A DNA stretch of 64,000 nt, from the NCBI RefSeq assembly GCF_022201045.2, contig NC_068556.1, positions 1,116,001 through 1,180,000 of the forward strand, read 5' to 3'. Below the pieces are notes generated by a model. The model had not been told where the DNA came from. It saw only the letters and a program-made list of their open reading frames with translations, and made no database searches. Within the stretch, counting starts at the first letter, position 1, and every line of letters begins with the position of its first letter. Made by a program: the position numbers and the translations under genes. Below, piece by piece: positions 11,893 through 21,993 of this stretch. This DNA comes from Citrus sinensis. Lineage: Eukaryota > Streptophyta > Magnoliopsida > Sapindales > Rutaceae.

Positions 11893-14613
11893 AAACAAAT
11901 AATTGGGAAAAGGTTCATGGATATTTGTAGACTACTCAAGTGTGAAACTCTGTTTTCTCTTTGTATACTTTGGCAAAAGATTGTTGTTTTAGTTGTGACT
12001 TCTGCTGTTTGTTGCATTGTAACCGAAACCTTGACTGGTTTTGTAGTTCCAGTTTCTTGTAAATTATTGCAGTTAGTGTTTCAATAATAATCATAATGAT
12101 TCTCAACTTATTTTACGATGTTTCTTTTCTATCATATTCTTCCTTTTTCCCCATCTTGTGGTTGATGATGTCATGTTTATGCTGCCGAGATGTAGTTATC
12201 TCCTCGTAGATCGTCTACTTTTGAACTTTTTCCTCCCTTAACCTTGATACATCTTTCATGTATAGCTTGGGAAATCTTTGTCACTCTTAAATTCATTTGA
12301 CGTTTGAGCACATGAAACCTGTTCACAAGCTCTTTATATTGGAAGAATAGCTAAACGTGTCCCACGGAGGAGAGAGGGTGGTTCTTCCTTGCCAATCAGA
12401 CACTGTCCTTGTAGTGACTAGCTCAAGTTCTGCAGGGATGTGACAAATTCAAAATCCAGAATGGGCCCCAGTTGAAGATTTGACTTCAGGACAGGTGTGT
12501 GTAATACAGTATTATTTGAAAGAATGACCAGTGGCATTATTGTTATATAATAAAAAATATTTTACACTTGTTTGGGGATTTAGACTAGGTGAACATTGCT
12601 GCAGATATGGTCTGTAAGTTGTTTTGTTTTTCTATGAATGAAGTGAGCTTTTTTTCCTTCTCTGGGTGGCAATGTACTGGAAGAGTAAATCTATTAAATG
12701 GAATTATCATTTTTTATTTTTTTACTGATGCATGGTGTTCTTGTTGATGTATTTCTTTCAACTTCAGATAAGATATCTTGAAACTGATGCTGCAGCATTC
12801 AAAAGCTCCACCACAAGAGTCGGTAGCTGTCAAACATCAATCTTTGGCTGTCTCAATGGGAATTTGGATGCACATCCTTGGTGTGAATTAGGCTGAATAT
12901 TTGTTGTTACACTCATGGTCAAGTTTTATAACACTGGAGATGAGATTACTAGTATTTGATGTGAGGGTGAGTTATTGTAAACTTAGTACACTTGGATTCT
13001 CTAATATTTGAATCCTGTATCTTTGAATTGTCGTCTGGTTGGCTTGTTACTGTTCTGTACTTTCCAGCTCGGCCTGAGAAGCTGAGTTTGCTTTTGATGG
13101 AGCCATGGTTGTTTACTGTTATGCTATTTCGATGGTGTTCTTCTTAGTTATTTGATTATATTTGCTATGATAAGTATAGTAGCTGGATCTCTTAAGAAAT
13201 TCACCTGAAGGATGTGTGGGGAGTCTGGGGACTGCTTTCGTTCTCCTTGGTTCTGGTTGTTGACCAAGTTACCTTTTGTCCGAATGTCAGTACTGTGCTC
13301 TTTAATTGTATTTTTAACCAAGTCTCGGTGGGGAGCAGAAGAGAAATTGAAATTCCCCCAATTGATGGGAAGAGATTGGGTGGCAATTTGCAGCAGCACT
13401 AGAGAATAGTGAAACTCTTGCTATATGTACAGATGGCCAAGATGCAAGATTGTGGTTGGTCAAATTTCTGAAAACTTCCAAGATTGCAAATAATTGTCTT
13501 TAGCTAAAATGAGCTCTGTTAGTCTTTTTGAACCTTGGTTCATAGTTTCCCAATTTGTGCAACACTCCGATTCCAAGGGCTTTCTGAAATTCCTATGCGT
13601 AGGCAAGCTCACAAGTTTTATGGCCGCATAAACAAACTAAAGAAGACAAATTAATTGTTGATAGTTGGCGGTTGGCACTTGGCAACAACTTCGTTTGTGA
13701 TGATGATGAAGCCACGGAAAAAGAACTTCGTTGGACGATCTTAAGTATAGACGTTGCCTAATCGAAATACTTCTCCTTTATTCCTATTTTAATAAATTAA
13801 GTTTCGTATTGCTTTGCTTGCTTTATTCTCCACTCATGCACATCACCTTCCATACCTTCTTGAGTCACTACTAAAAAGCACACCTTTTTTTATATTATCA
13901 TGCCATTAATATGGTTTTTATGTGAGCGTTGACTGTCAAATTTTTACACTCTGGCCACCCTTTTCAAGTTGGGTCGATGTCTCGTTCGAGTCTATTTTAG
14001 GAGACTCGATAAGTTTTCATTCTCCAGCAAGTAAAAGAGATTTAATGGTTACCAATTCCAGCCACCCCTCCATTTGTGAACAAACTGCAATTCACCCTAT
14101 AAGTTTTGAAGGTTACTACAAATGCAGGACTAATAGTATGGGGTTTGCTTTTATGACTTACAAAACAACTGGGGAGGCTTTGATGTTTGATAATAAAATG
14201 AAGGGGTTAACCGAAGTTTACATTTTATTAATAAAATGTTGGACAGGTGTCATTGGTAGTTCATTCTCCTGGTCCTGGTACAAGGATTCTAGTAAGATTC
14301 GGACAAAAATCTCGATGAAATCACGAAACTGCCATTCTCCCACCATTCCGCGGTCATTTTCTCTCTCTCTCTTTCTCCCCCCCTGCCTGCCTTGCCTAGC
14401 CTCCAATTCCAAATTTCCAAACGGTTGAAAACAGAACCCTCCAGCGTAAAGGCCGAGTACGCGACTGGCTTTCTCCACTGAGTCAACTCACCAATTCTCC
14501 AACAGCTCAGCCATTCTTCAATTTTCCCCCCTCCCTAAAAGATATTACAACAATTTTTTTTTCTATTTCTTCCATTCGGATCCAAATCAGATCCGGATCT
14601 CATTCCTTCCCCC
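11893..14613. other. CAF1 3' region and DOMON gene upstream region
   Basis: 11893 to about 12115 looks like the CAF1 3' UTR, T-rich with AATAA-like signals near 12085. From 12115 to about 13500 the composition is less AT-rich than other spacers and could be transcribed, but I find no ORF resembling a protein and no clear exon chain. 13800-14613 is the upstream region and leader of the DOMON/b561 gene, with CT-rich tracts at 14358-14385 and 14521-14535. No RNA gene was seen. Confidence 0.4.
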
Positions 14614-17328
14614 ATGCTTCGAAGAATAAAACCTCCGATCCTACTGCTACTAGTCCTCCTCTGCTTTTTAACCCTATCTTGCTCCGCGGATCCGGTTAAA
14701 AAATGTAACAAAACGTCGCCGTATACCGGACGCGAGTACGAGCTCTCCATGGTCCAGCACCAATTACGTGGAGTTGTTTCCGTGATCGACGATTGCTCAT
14801 TTAGGGTTTCGCAATTCGAGATGTTATCTGGGTCGGACGTCCACTGGTGGGGCGCCAACGCTACCGATTTCGATAACATTACCAGCGGCTTCATTGTCTC
14901 CGATCACAGCCTCAACGAGACTTATAAAAACGCCACCTTTACTGTCCTTTTGTTGGAGAACATCACGTGGGAGCAAATTCCCGTGCTTTCCATCTGGGAC
15001 TCGTTCACGGCTTCCGATTTCGGCCACATGGTTTTAAATGGGTCCGATTCGGGTATCACATTGAGCTCCGGACTGGCCCCATCGCCGACGCCCAGTTCGA
15101 CTCGAGTTTTGGGAGCGCCTACAATGTTCGATAACTGTAAGGTGTTGTCAAAAGAGTTTAGAATTAGATGGACGTTGTATGCCGATGAAAATTCGATTGA
15201 GATTGGTTTAGAGGCTGCCACCGGGACCCAGAATTACATGGCGTTTGGGTGGGCCAACCCGAATGCCACTTCCGGGTTTATGCTTGGTGCTGACGTGGCG
15301 ATGACCGGGTTCAAGCAGGAGGGATTGCCATTTGTTGATGATTTTTATATTACAAAATATAGTGAATGTGTTAACAAAGATGGTTCTTATTCTGGGGTTT
15401 GTCCTGATGCAATATATGAAGGAAGTGATTCGGGTGGATTGGTGAATAATACTAGGTTGGTTTATGGGCATAGAAGAGACGGGGTGTCATTTATTAGGTA
15501 TAAGAGACCGTTGGTATCCAGTGATAAGAAGTATGATTTCTCTGTGAATTATACTGAGAACATGCAGGTTGTTTGGGCGTTGGGTTTGTTGAAACCGCCT
15601 GATACTCTTACACCGTACTATCTTCCCCAGAATCATGGGGAGCCTGAATCAGTTACTTATGGACATTTGGTGCTTAATGTATCGGAGCATGTGAATGATT
15701 GTTTAGGTCCTTTAGATGCAGAAGATAAAGAAGATCAGGATTTGATTATTGCTGATGCTAATGTTCCACTTGTTGTGGTGACAGGGGAGGCTTTGCATTA
15801 TCCGAATCCTCCTAATCCTGTGAAAGTGTTTTACATTAATAAGAAGGAGGCTCCGGTGTTGAGAGTGGAAAGAGGGGTGCCTGTAAAGTTTTCAATACAG
15901 GCTGGGCATGATGTTGCACTCTATATCACTTCGGATATTCTTGGTGGGAATGCATCTTTGAGGAATGTGACTGAGACTATTTATGCTGGAGGGCCGGAAG
16001 CTGAAGGAGTTAAAGCCAGCCCTATGGAATTGGTTTGGGCTCCGGATAGGAATACGCCTGATGAGGTGTACTATCAATCTTTGTATGATCAGAAAATGGG
16101 TTGGAGAATTCAGGTGGTTGATGGTGGTCTATCGGATATGTATAATAACAGTGTTGTTTTAGATGACCAGCAAGTTACCTTTTTCTGGACACTGTCAAAG
16201 GATAAGGAATCAATATCGTTTGCTGCTCGTGGTGAGAAAAAAAGTGGTTATCTTGCGATAGGGTTTGGCAGTGGAATGGTGAATAGCTATGCTTATGTGG
16301 GTTGGATTGATGATATCGGGAAAGGGCACGTAAATACATACTGGATTGATAGTATGGATGCTTCTGGTGTGCATCCCACAGTTGAGAATATGACATATGT
16401 TAGGTGCAAATCAGAAAATGGCTTCATTACATTGGAGTTTACGCGTCCATTAAAACCTTCATGCAATCACAGTCACAGAAATAGTCCAAAGTGTAAGAAT
16501 ATTATTGATCCCACAACTCCGCTCAAAGTGATATGGGCAATGGGTTCTAGCTGGACAGATGGTCATCTGACTGAAAGGAATATGCATTTTGTCAAAAGTC
16601 AAAGGCCCGTTCGAGTGTTGCTTTTGCGTGGTTCTGCAGAGGCTGAGCAAGATTTACGACCAGTTTTAGCTGTACATGGGTTTATGATGTTCCTTGCCTG
16701 GGGTATTTTGCTTCCTGGTGGAATATTGGCTGCTAGATACTTGAAACATGTGAAGGGTGATGGGTGGTATCAAATTCATGTTTACTTGCAGTATTCAGGA
16801 TTAGCAATTGTCCTACTTGCGCTTCTTTTTGCAGTCGCTGAGCTTCGAGGTTTCTATGTCAGCTCATTACATGTTAAGTTTGGGATTACTGCTACAGTTT
16901 TGGCCTGTGTACAACCATTAAATGCTTTTGTAAGGCCTAAGAAACCAGCAAATGGAGAGGAGATTTCATCAAAAAGGCTGATCTGGGAGTACTTGCATTT
17001 CATTGTGGGCAGATTTGCCATTATTGCAGGAATTGTGGCACTTTTCACTGGGATGAAACATTTAGGAGAAAGGTATGGGAGTGAAAATGTTCATGGACTA
17101 ATTTGGGCTCTTATAGTATGGTTCTTGATAGTTGCATTGATAGTCGTATATTTGGAATTTCGTGAAAAGCAGCGGAGAAGAGAGAGAATATTTGGAAGAA
17201 GCAATTGGGTTTTGGGTAACCTAGAGGAAGATGATTCTACAGATCTACTGAGCCCGACCAGGGATCATGCAGAGAAAAGTCTGCAACGTGGAATGATGGA
17301 AGTTCAGTTAGAGCCTCTGAACAGATAG
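14614..17328 (+). CDS. Cytochrome b561, DM13 and DOMON domain protein (At5g54830-like)
   Basis: Single-exon gene of 904 residues. Predicted secretory or plasma-membrane protein that could pass electrons between a cytosolic donor such as ascorbate and extracytoplasmic acceptors. The N-terminal hydrophobic stretch (about residues 8-24) is a signal peptide. Then come a DM13 domain (about 45-150), a first DOMON (about 175-340), a linker with LVVVTGEALHYPNPPNP (about 400-490) and a second DOMON (about 530-670). The cytochrome b561 core (about 680-850) has five hydrophobic segments. Four histidines fit paired haem ligation: H688 (LAVHGF), H722 (QIHVYL), H753 (LHVKFG) and H795 (YLHFIVGR). A charged tail (REKQRRRERIFGR) follows the last segment and is likely cytosolic. 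Many N-x-S/T sites in the ectodomain fit secretion. The length and domain order match the plant family named above; its substrate is not known to me. No breaks. Confidence 0.93.
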   Translation: MLRRIKPPILLLLVLLCFLTLSCSADPVKKCNKTSPYTGREYELSMVQHQLRGVVSVIDDCSFRVSQFEMLSGSDVHWWGANATDFDNITSGFIVSDHSLNETYKNATFTVLLLENITWEQIPVLSIWDSFTASDFGHMVLNGSDSGITLSSGLAPSPTPSSTRVLGAPTMFDNCKVLSKEFRIRWTLYADENSIEIGLEAATGTQNYMAFGWANPNATSGFMLGADVAMTGFKQEGLPFVDDFYITKYSECVNKDGSYSGVCPDAIYEGSDSGGLVNNTRLVYGHRRDGVSFIRYKRPLVSSDKKYDFSVNYTENMQVVWALGLLKPPDTLTPYYLPQNHGEPESVTYGHLVLNVSEHVNDCLGPLDAEDKEDQDLIIADANVPLVVVTGEALHYPNPPNPVKVFYINKKEAPVLRVERGVPVKFSIQAGHDVALYITSDILGGNASLRNVTETIYAGGPEAEGVKASPMELVWAPDRNTPDEVYYQSLYDQKMGWRIQVVDGGLSDMYNNSVVLDDQQVTFFWTLSKDKESISFAARGEKKSGYLAIGFGSGMVNSYAYVGWIDDIGKGHVNTYWIDSMDASGVHPTVENMTYVRCKSENGFITLEFTRPLKPSCNHSHRNSPKCKNIIDPTTPLKVIWAMGSSWTDGHLTERNMHFVKSQRPVRVLLLRGSAEAEQDLRPVLAVHGFMMFLAWGILLPGGILAARYLKHVKGDGWYQIHVYLQYSGLAIVLLALLFAVAELRGFYVSSLHVKFGITATVLACVQPLNAFVRPKKPANGEEISSKRLIWEYLHFIVGRFAIIAGIVALFTGMKHLGERYGSENVHGLIWALIVWFLIVALIVVYLEFREKQRRRERIFGRSNWVLGNLEEDDSTDLLSPTRDHAEKSLQRGMMEVQLEPLNR

Positions 17329-18463
17329 CTATTGTTTGATAAAATATTGCTACTCATCACCAGTTTTTGAAATTCTCTAATCATACAGGGGATAGCTGGC
17401 CAGTTTATTGGCTTATGAGTTTTGTTCGGTGTAAGAGGGGCTTGCTTACATTTCATTGTGGTTGCCTCCATCGGGTAATTGCACAAGGTGAATTTTGTAT
17501 ACTTGATACATCCTTTTATAACATAGTGGAAAGTTACATTTTTCGGTTCTCTGACATTGATAAAATGCAGCTTCTTTTTGCATTCAGTGAGCATAGCTTA
17601 GGTACTTTTGGTTCCTTTGTTTTTGAAGTATGTTCTGCTCAAGCCAAGGTGAAAACGGTGTTTGTGTAAAATATAAGATGCTAACGAAAGAAATACTCCA
17701 TAACATTTCATTTCGGTTTGCATTTTTATTAGTTCTTGTTTTCTTGCAATATGAACTACTGCCTTATGTACTATCGATTCTGTTTCAAAACTCACCACTT
17801 GGAAAAAAATTTCTTGTGAAGTTTATGGCAGAATGGTAAGTTATCCATTTGATTTATTAACAAATTATTCTATTTATCCATGTATCCTGAAGGGTATGTT
17901 GCTATTTTGAAATGTTCATTTACTTCTTTTCAGAGTAATACTTATCACACCCCTATGGTATCCTTGTAAAACCCCATTTTTTGAATCATGTTTGTGTAGC
18001 AAGAGAAAATTACATAAAAGGAGTAAAGGACTTTTATGAATTTAATTAAAAGTGTCTTTGCAAATCATGAACCCTAACGATCTTTATATCCTAATATATT
18101 ATATAATTGATTTTTTTTTATAAAATTAAGATATTTTTGAATCAATGAAGAAATAAACCACTTAATAAAGGTTTTTTTTTTTGAAAAATGTGTTTATAAT
18201 TTAGTTGATTTATTCTACATGATAATAAAATTAATAAGAATTCTATTGTATTTTTTTAATCTTTTTTTGCAATTTTATTCAAGAATGACTGTAAATATAA
18301 AAAGTGGGGTCTTATAAGAATTTTAAAGCGGTGTTGGAAGCCCAACCTCTTTTTTTTACGGTCGTTTTGGGCCTGAGGACTGAGGGGCCGAAATGTCAAT
18401 TAGACATCTAAACAAATGTCAATTATAAAAAAATAATATATCTAGTGAAAATAATTATTATAA
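17329..18463. other. 3' UTR of the DOMON gene and AT-rich spacer
   Basis: 17329 to about 17950 probably includes the 3' UTR. Short frames there, on both strands, have no recognisable protein features. The remainder is AT-rich and unannotated. Confidence 0.4.
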
Positions 18464-18473
18464 TTATTTAAAT

Positions 18474-19086
18474 GGTAATTATTCATTTAGTTCCTAAATT
18501 TTAATTTAATAGTTCATTTAATCCTTATGTTTAAAAAAAAATATTTTTACTGTTAAAAATGTTTCACTCTTACTCTTATTTTTTTCTTTTTACAATAATA
18601 CCCTTACAACAAATCTTGGGGATATTAATAATAAAAAAAGAAAATGATAATTTATCAAATTAACTTTAAAGTAACATAAAAGTTTATTAAAACTTTTCTA
18701 TTAATATTTTACTTTTAGGATTAATTTGGTAAATTATTTTTTATAAAAAAAATATTAGCAAGATTGTTGTAAGGATATTAAACATTGTTCTAAGTAAGTT
18801 GATATTAATTTAATTATAAATAATTATTAGTAAGATTGTTTCTTAGGTACAAAAAAAAAATATTAGTTCTTTCATACATATATTTATTGGTTGATTTGCT
18901 GATTAACCTTTTTATAGATAATCAATTAATGTCAAAAACATTGTTGGAGGGATAATATTGTAAAAGAAAAAAAGGGTAAGAATGCAACATCTTTAAGTGA
19001 AACAATAATTTAATTTCTTTTTTTTTTCATATAAGTACTAAGCAGTCACTTAAGTAAAAATACAATGACTAAATGAATATTTATCC
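18474..19086. mobile_element. MITE with long TIRs (Mutator-like), element 1
   Basis: A 613-bp segment flanked by a near-perfect 10-bp direct repeat: TTATTTAAAT at 18464-18473 and TTTTTTAAAT at 19087-19096, nine of ten matching. The left end begins ggtaattattcatttag. The reverse complement of the right end begins ggataaatattcatttag. The arms stay alignable for about 130-150 bases, including a shared 'gtttcac...cttac...ttacaat' block. There is no coding capacity. Long inverted arms plus a 9-10 bp duplication fit a Mutator-like non-autonomous element; the superfamily is an inference. Confidence 0.7.
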
Positions 19087-19758
19087 TTTTTTAAATAAAT
19101 ACTATCATAGGTGAGGCTATTTGTATGCTAAAAATTATTTTGGATACTTTGATTTTATTTTTATTTTTTTACAAAAATAGCTACCATGTGAATTACTTAG
19201 TATTAAAGATAACTTATTATAAATCAATATTACATAATCACTTTGAATACTCATATATTATATTCAATGTTCAATGCATAATTCTTATGCCTTAAAATTT
19301 TTTATTTACAACATCTTGATCAATACTTAGACAACCAATGAAGAGATCAATATTTTGAAAAAAAAAATTGACTACAAAGTATATGTGATTTTTTTTTTTA
19401 AATAAAATGAAAGAGGTATTATAAAACAACCTTTTTTTGGGTCTTCTTTTTGGTCTTGTTTTTTTGTTTCTTTTTTGGTAGTTATATTATTATGCACTCA
19501 TTGCAAATTGTTCTCGATGCAAAATCTAATATTGAACAGAAATAAACAAAAATAATAATAACTAAAATTGCGTTAAATAATTTATTTATACCTTGTTTGA
19601 TCATATTGTTGTAAGTATATGTTAAGTCTCTTAAAATTATGTTTGTTGAATAGTTTTATTAGTGTTTTAAGTAAGTAAAGTTAATTAATTTAAATAGTTT
19701 AATTGAGGTTTTTTTTTCTATTTTAAAGTGTGTACAAAGCAAAACTTAATTTTTTTTT

Positions 19759-20366
19759 GGGACAAACATACCCCCAACGTTTAGATAAAGGGACAAAAAT
19801 CCCCCTAACATTTCAAAAAAGACATTTACACCACATTCACTAATGGAAACAATAACTTTTAACAAAAATTACCGTTATACCCTTCCAACATATAAAAAAA
19901 ATTGTTGATTTTCCAATTTGTCCATATATTATTAATAAAATTATAAATATACCCTCATTACCCAATTCCTCTATTTAAATTTTTATCAAATTCCCTCTTC
20001 AAGCCAAATAAATTTAATTCATTACTCAAGAATAAAAATAAATAAAATTGGTTATTAATGTTAACTTGTATTTCAATTAATACCATAATAAAGAACATAA
20101 AAAATTAGTTATAAATATACAAGTTTAAATGATAACATGTGGAGAATTGTTAAATATACAAGTTTAAAATTTAAATAAAATTTTATAGTATTAATACCAC
20201 AAGTTAAACTTGTATATATTTTTTTATATGCTAGAAGGGTATAACGGTAATTTCTCTTAAAAGTTACTGTTTCCATTAGTGAATGGGGGTGTAAATGTCT
20301 TTTTTGAAACGTTAGGGGATTTTTGTCCTTTTGTCTAAACGTTGGGGGTGTGTTTGTCATTTTTCC
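19759..20366. mobile_element. MITE with long TIRs (Mutator-like), element 2
   Basis: A 608-bp segment whose ends are inverted repeats of about 130-150 bp. The left arm has gacaaacatacccccaacgt; the right arm, reverse complemented, has gacaaacacacccccaacgt. Both continue through a 'tccccctaac...aatggaaac...accgttataccctt' block. A 10-bp duplication (A plus nine T) can be drawn at 19749-19758 and 20367-20376, but it is low-complexity and weak evidence. The interior is AT-rich without coding capacity. It resembles element 1 in size and design but not in sequence. Confidence 0.7.
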
Positions 20367-20376
20367 ATTTTTTTTT

Positions 20377-21660
20377 TAAATCAACATATGAGTGATTGAG
20401 TGTACAAAATAATAAAGTATTAAAATAACTTTCAGAGTGTTAATAACCCCACCATATCTCACACTGTCTTCTTAACATGGTTACAAATTCAAATTATGCA
20501 ATCAAAGTCACTAATAGTTGTAAAATTTTTATAAGTTAATGTTATAAATGCTTTTATCTCAATTAGCATTGTTGTTCTCGTAATGAGTTGTGAATACTAA
20601 TCATTCAAAGTATTAGTCTCAGTTAGTATTGTTGAAATCATAATTAGGTGTGAATCTTAACCATTCAAAATACTATGTTGGATATATTAATTTTCATCAA
20701 TACCGTTATCCTCTTATATGTAGTGAATATTAACAATTCAAAAGAATATTAGATAATTTTATTTTCAATATATGACCAATATCCGTATGCATACACATAC
20801 ACACACCACTGGATTCCATGAATGTCACTTGGTATTGTGAAAATACTAATGAATGTCACTTGCTATTGTGGAAATACAAACTATAACCTAATAACTCTCC
20901 AATATATATGATGCAAAGTAAATTTTGAAAAGTTAATAATACCCTTATGTTATCATACATTTTCCGTAGGACATGATGATTAAATTATTCCAAAATCTCG
21001 ATAAATTATCGGTCTCATAACCCATGGATAAATATTAATCATTTAAAATATTGTACTTCATAAATATCCCAAATAGTATGTTATCCTCGTAACGAGTTGT
21101 GAATTCTAATAATTTTGAATCATATTAATTTCTTTCCTTTACAATTTTATATAGATTGGGAAAGAAAAATACCCTTAATTTTCATAAAAACCACTTACCT
21201 TAAACTTTACCCTTGATTGTTTAACAAAAAACTAATTAAAAAATGAAAATAACTTAAAAGTGTACTCAATTTACAAAATGACCCTCATTGATCAATTTTC
21301 TTTTCTTTTGTTTTTGAAAGAAGCATGTTTCTTACTTTAATTATAAAAAAAATGGTAATTTGAACATAAGTACCCTTAAGTAATATGGCTGAAATCTTGA
21401 ACATTGGCAAATAATCTTTTAGATGGTGACCAACTATTTAGTGCGACAGATATCTTGGGCTTTTATGTTCTAAAGACTCGTTTGTAACCATAAAAGTAAG
21501 TGATTAGTGAGTCATTTTTGTAAAACTGTTCAGGTTCTTTTGGTAAATTCGTAAAAAGTTTTGGAATAAAAAAATATAATTAAAAGTCCATAGTACCCTT
21601 CCCAAATCATACCATTTAGGTGCCAAAGTTGGTTTATATATGTATGTATATGTATATATA
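20377..21660. other. AT-rich spacer with degenerate repeats
   Basis: No gene. It contains diverged copies of a unit of about 55-60 bp (see the repeat entry) and AT-rich sequence ending in a TATG/TATA-rich stretch at 21636-21664 just before the presumed PICKLE leader. Confidence 0.4.
20558..21120. repeat. Degenerate interspersed tandem repeats, about 55-60 bp unit
   Basis: The pattern 'attgtt..tctcgtaa..agttgtgaatactaatcattcaaa' recurs in weakening form at about 20560-20615, 20616-20672, 20693-20744, 20995-21052 and 21071-21120. Shared words include gtgaat, attcaaa and tcgtaa. The copies are too diverged for an exact period by eye. Confidence 0.5.
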
Positions 21661-21957
21661 TATACGCACAAGGGGAGTTATTAAACAGTAGTTGCTGTCA
21701 AAATATTTCGACGGTCGCTAAAATCTCTCCCCCTTTCTCTTTCGACACAGTCGTTTTTGCTTCACCCAAATTTCGGTATCGGGTTCAAAGAGCTACTGGG
21801 TCCCGAAATTTGCTGGTAAATTCCGAACCTTTTGATTTTCGTCATACATTTTAACTAACAACTACTAAAGAATTATAATAACAAAAATTCGTGTTTTGAT
21901 TTTGATTATTTTGTGTGTTTTTGGCAAATGGGTATTGCGTTTCTGCTTCAGTTACTG

Positions 21958-21993
<36 letters not shown>

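Noticed and set aside
13922..14428. 168-codon plus-strand frame upstream of the DOMON gene
   Set aside because: No recognisable domain and low-complexity end in a CT-rich tract. A second frame lies antisense over the same bases. Likely chance.
15892..16396. Antisense frames within the DOMON gene
   Set aside because: Shadow frames of a long, clearly conserved coding exon.
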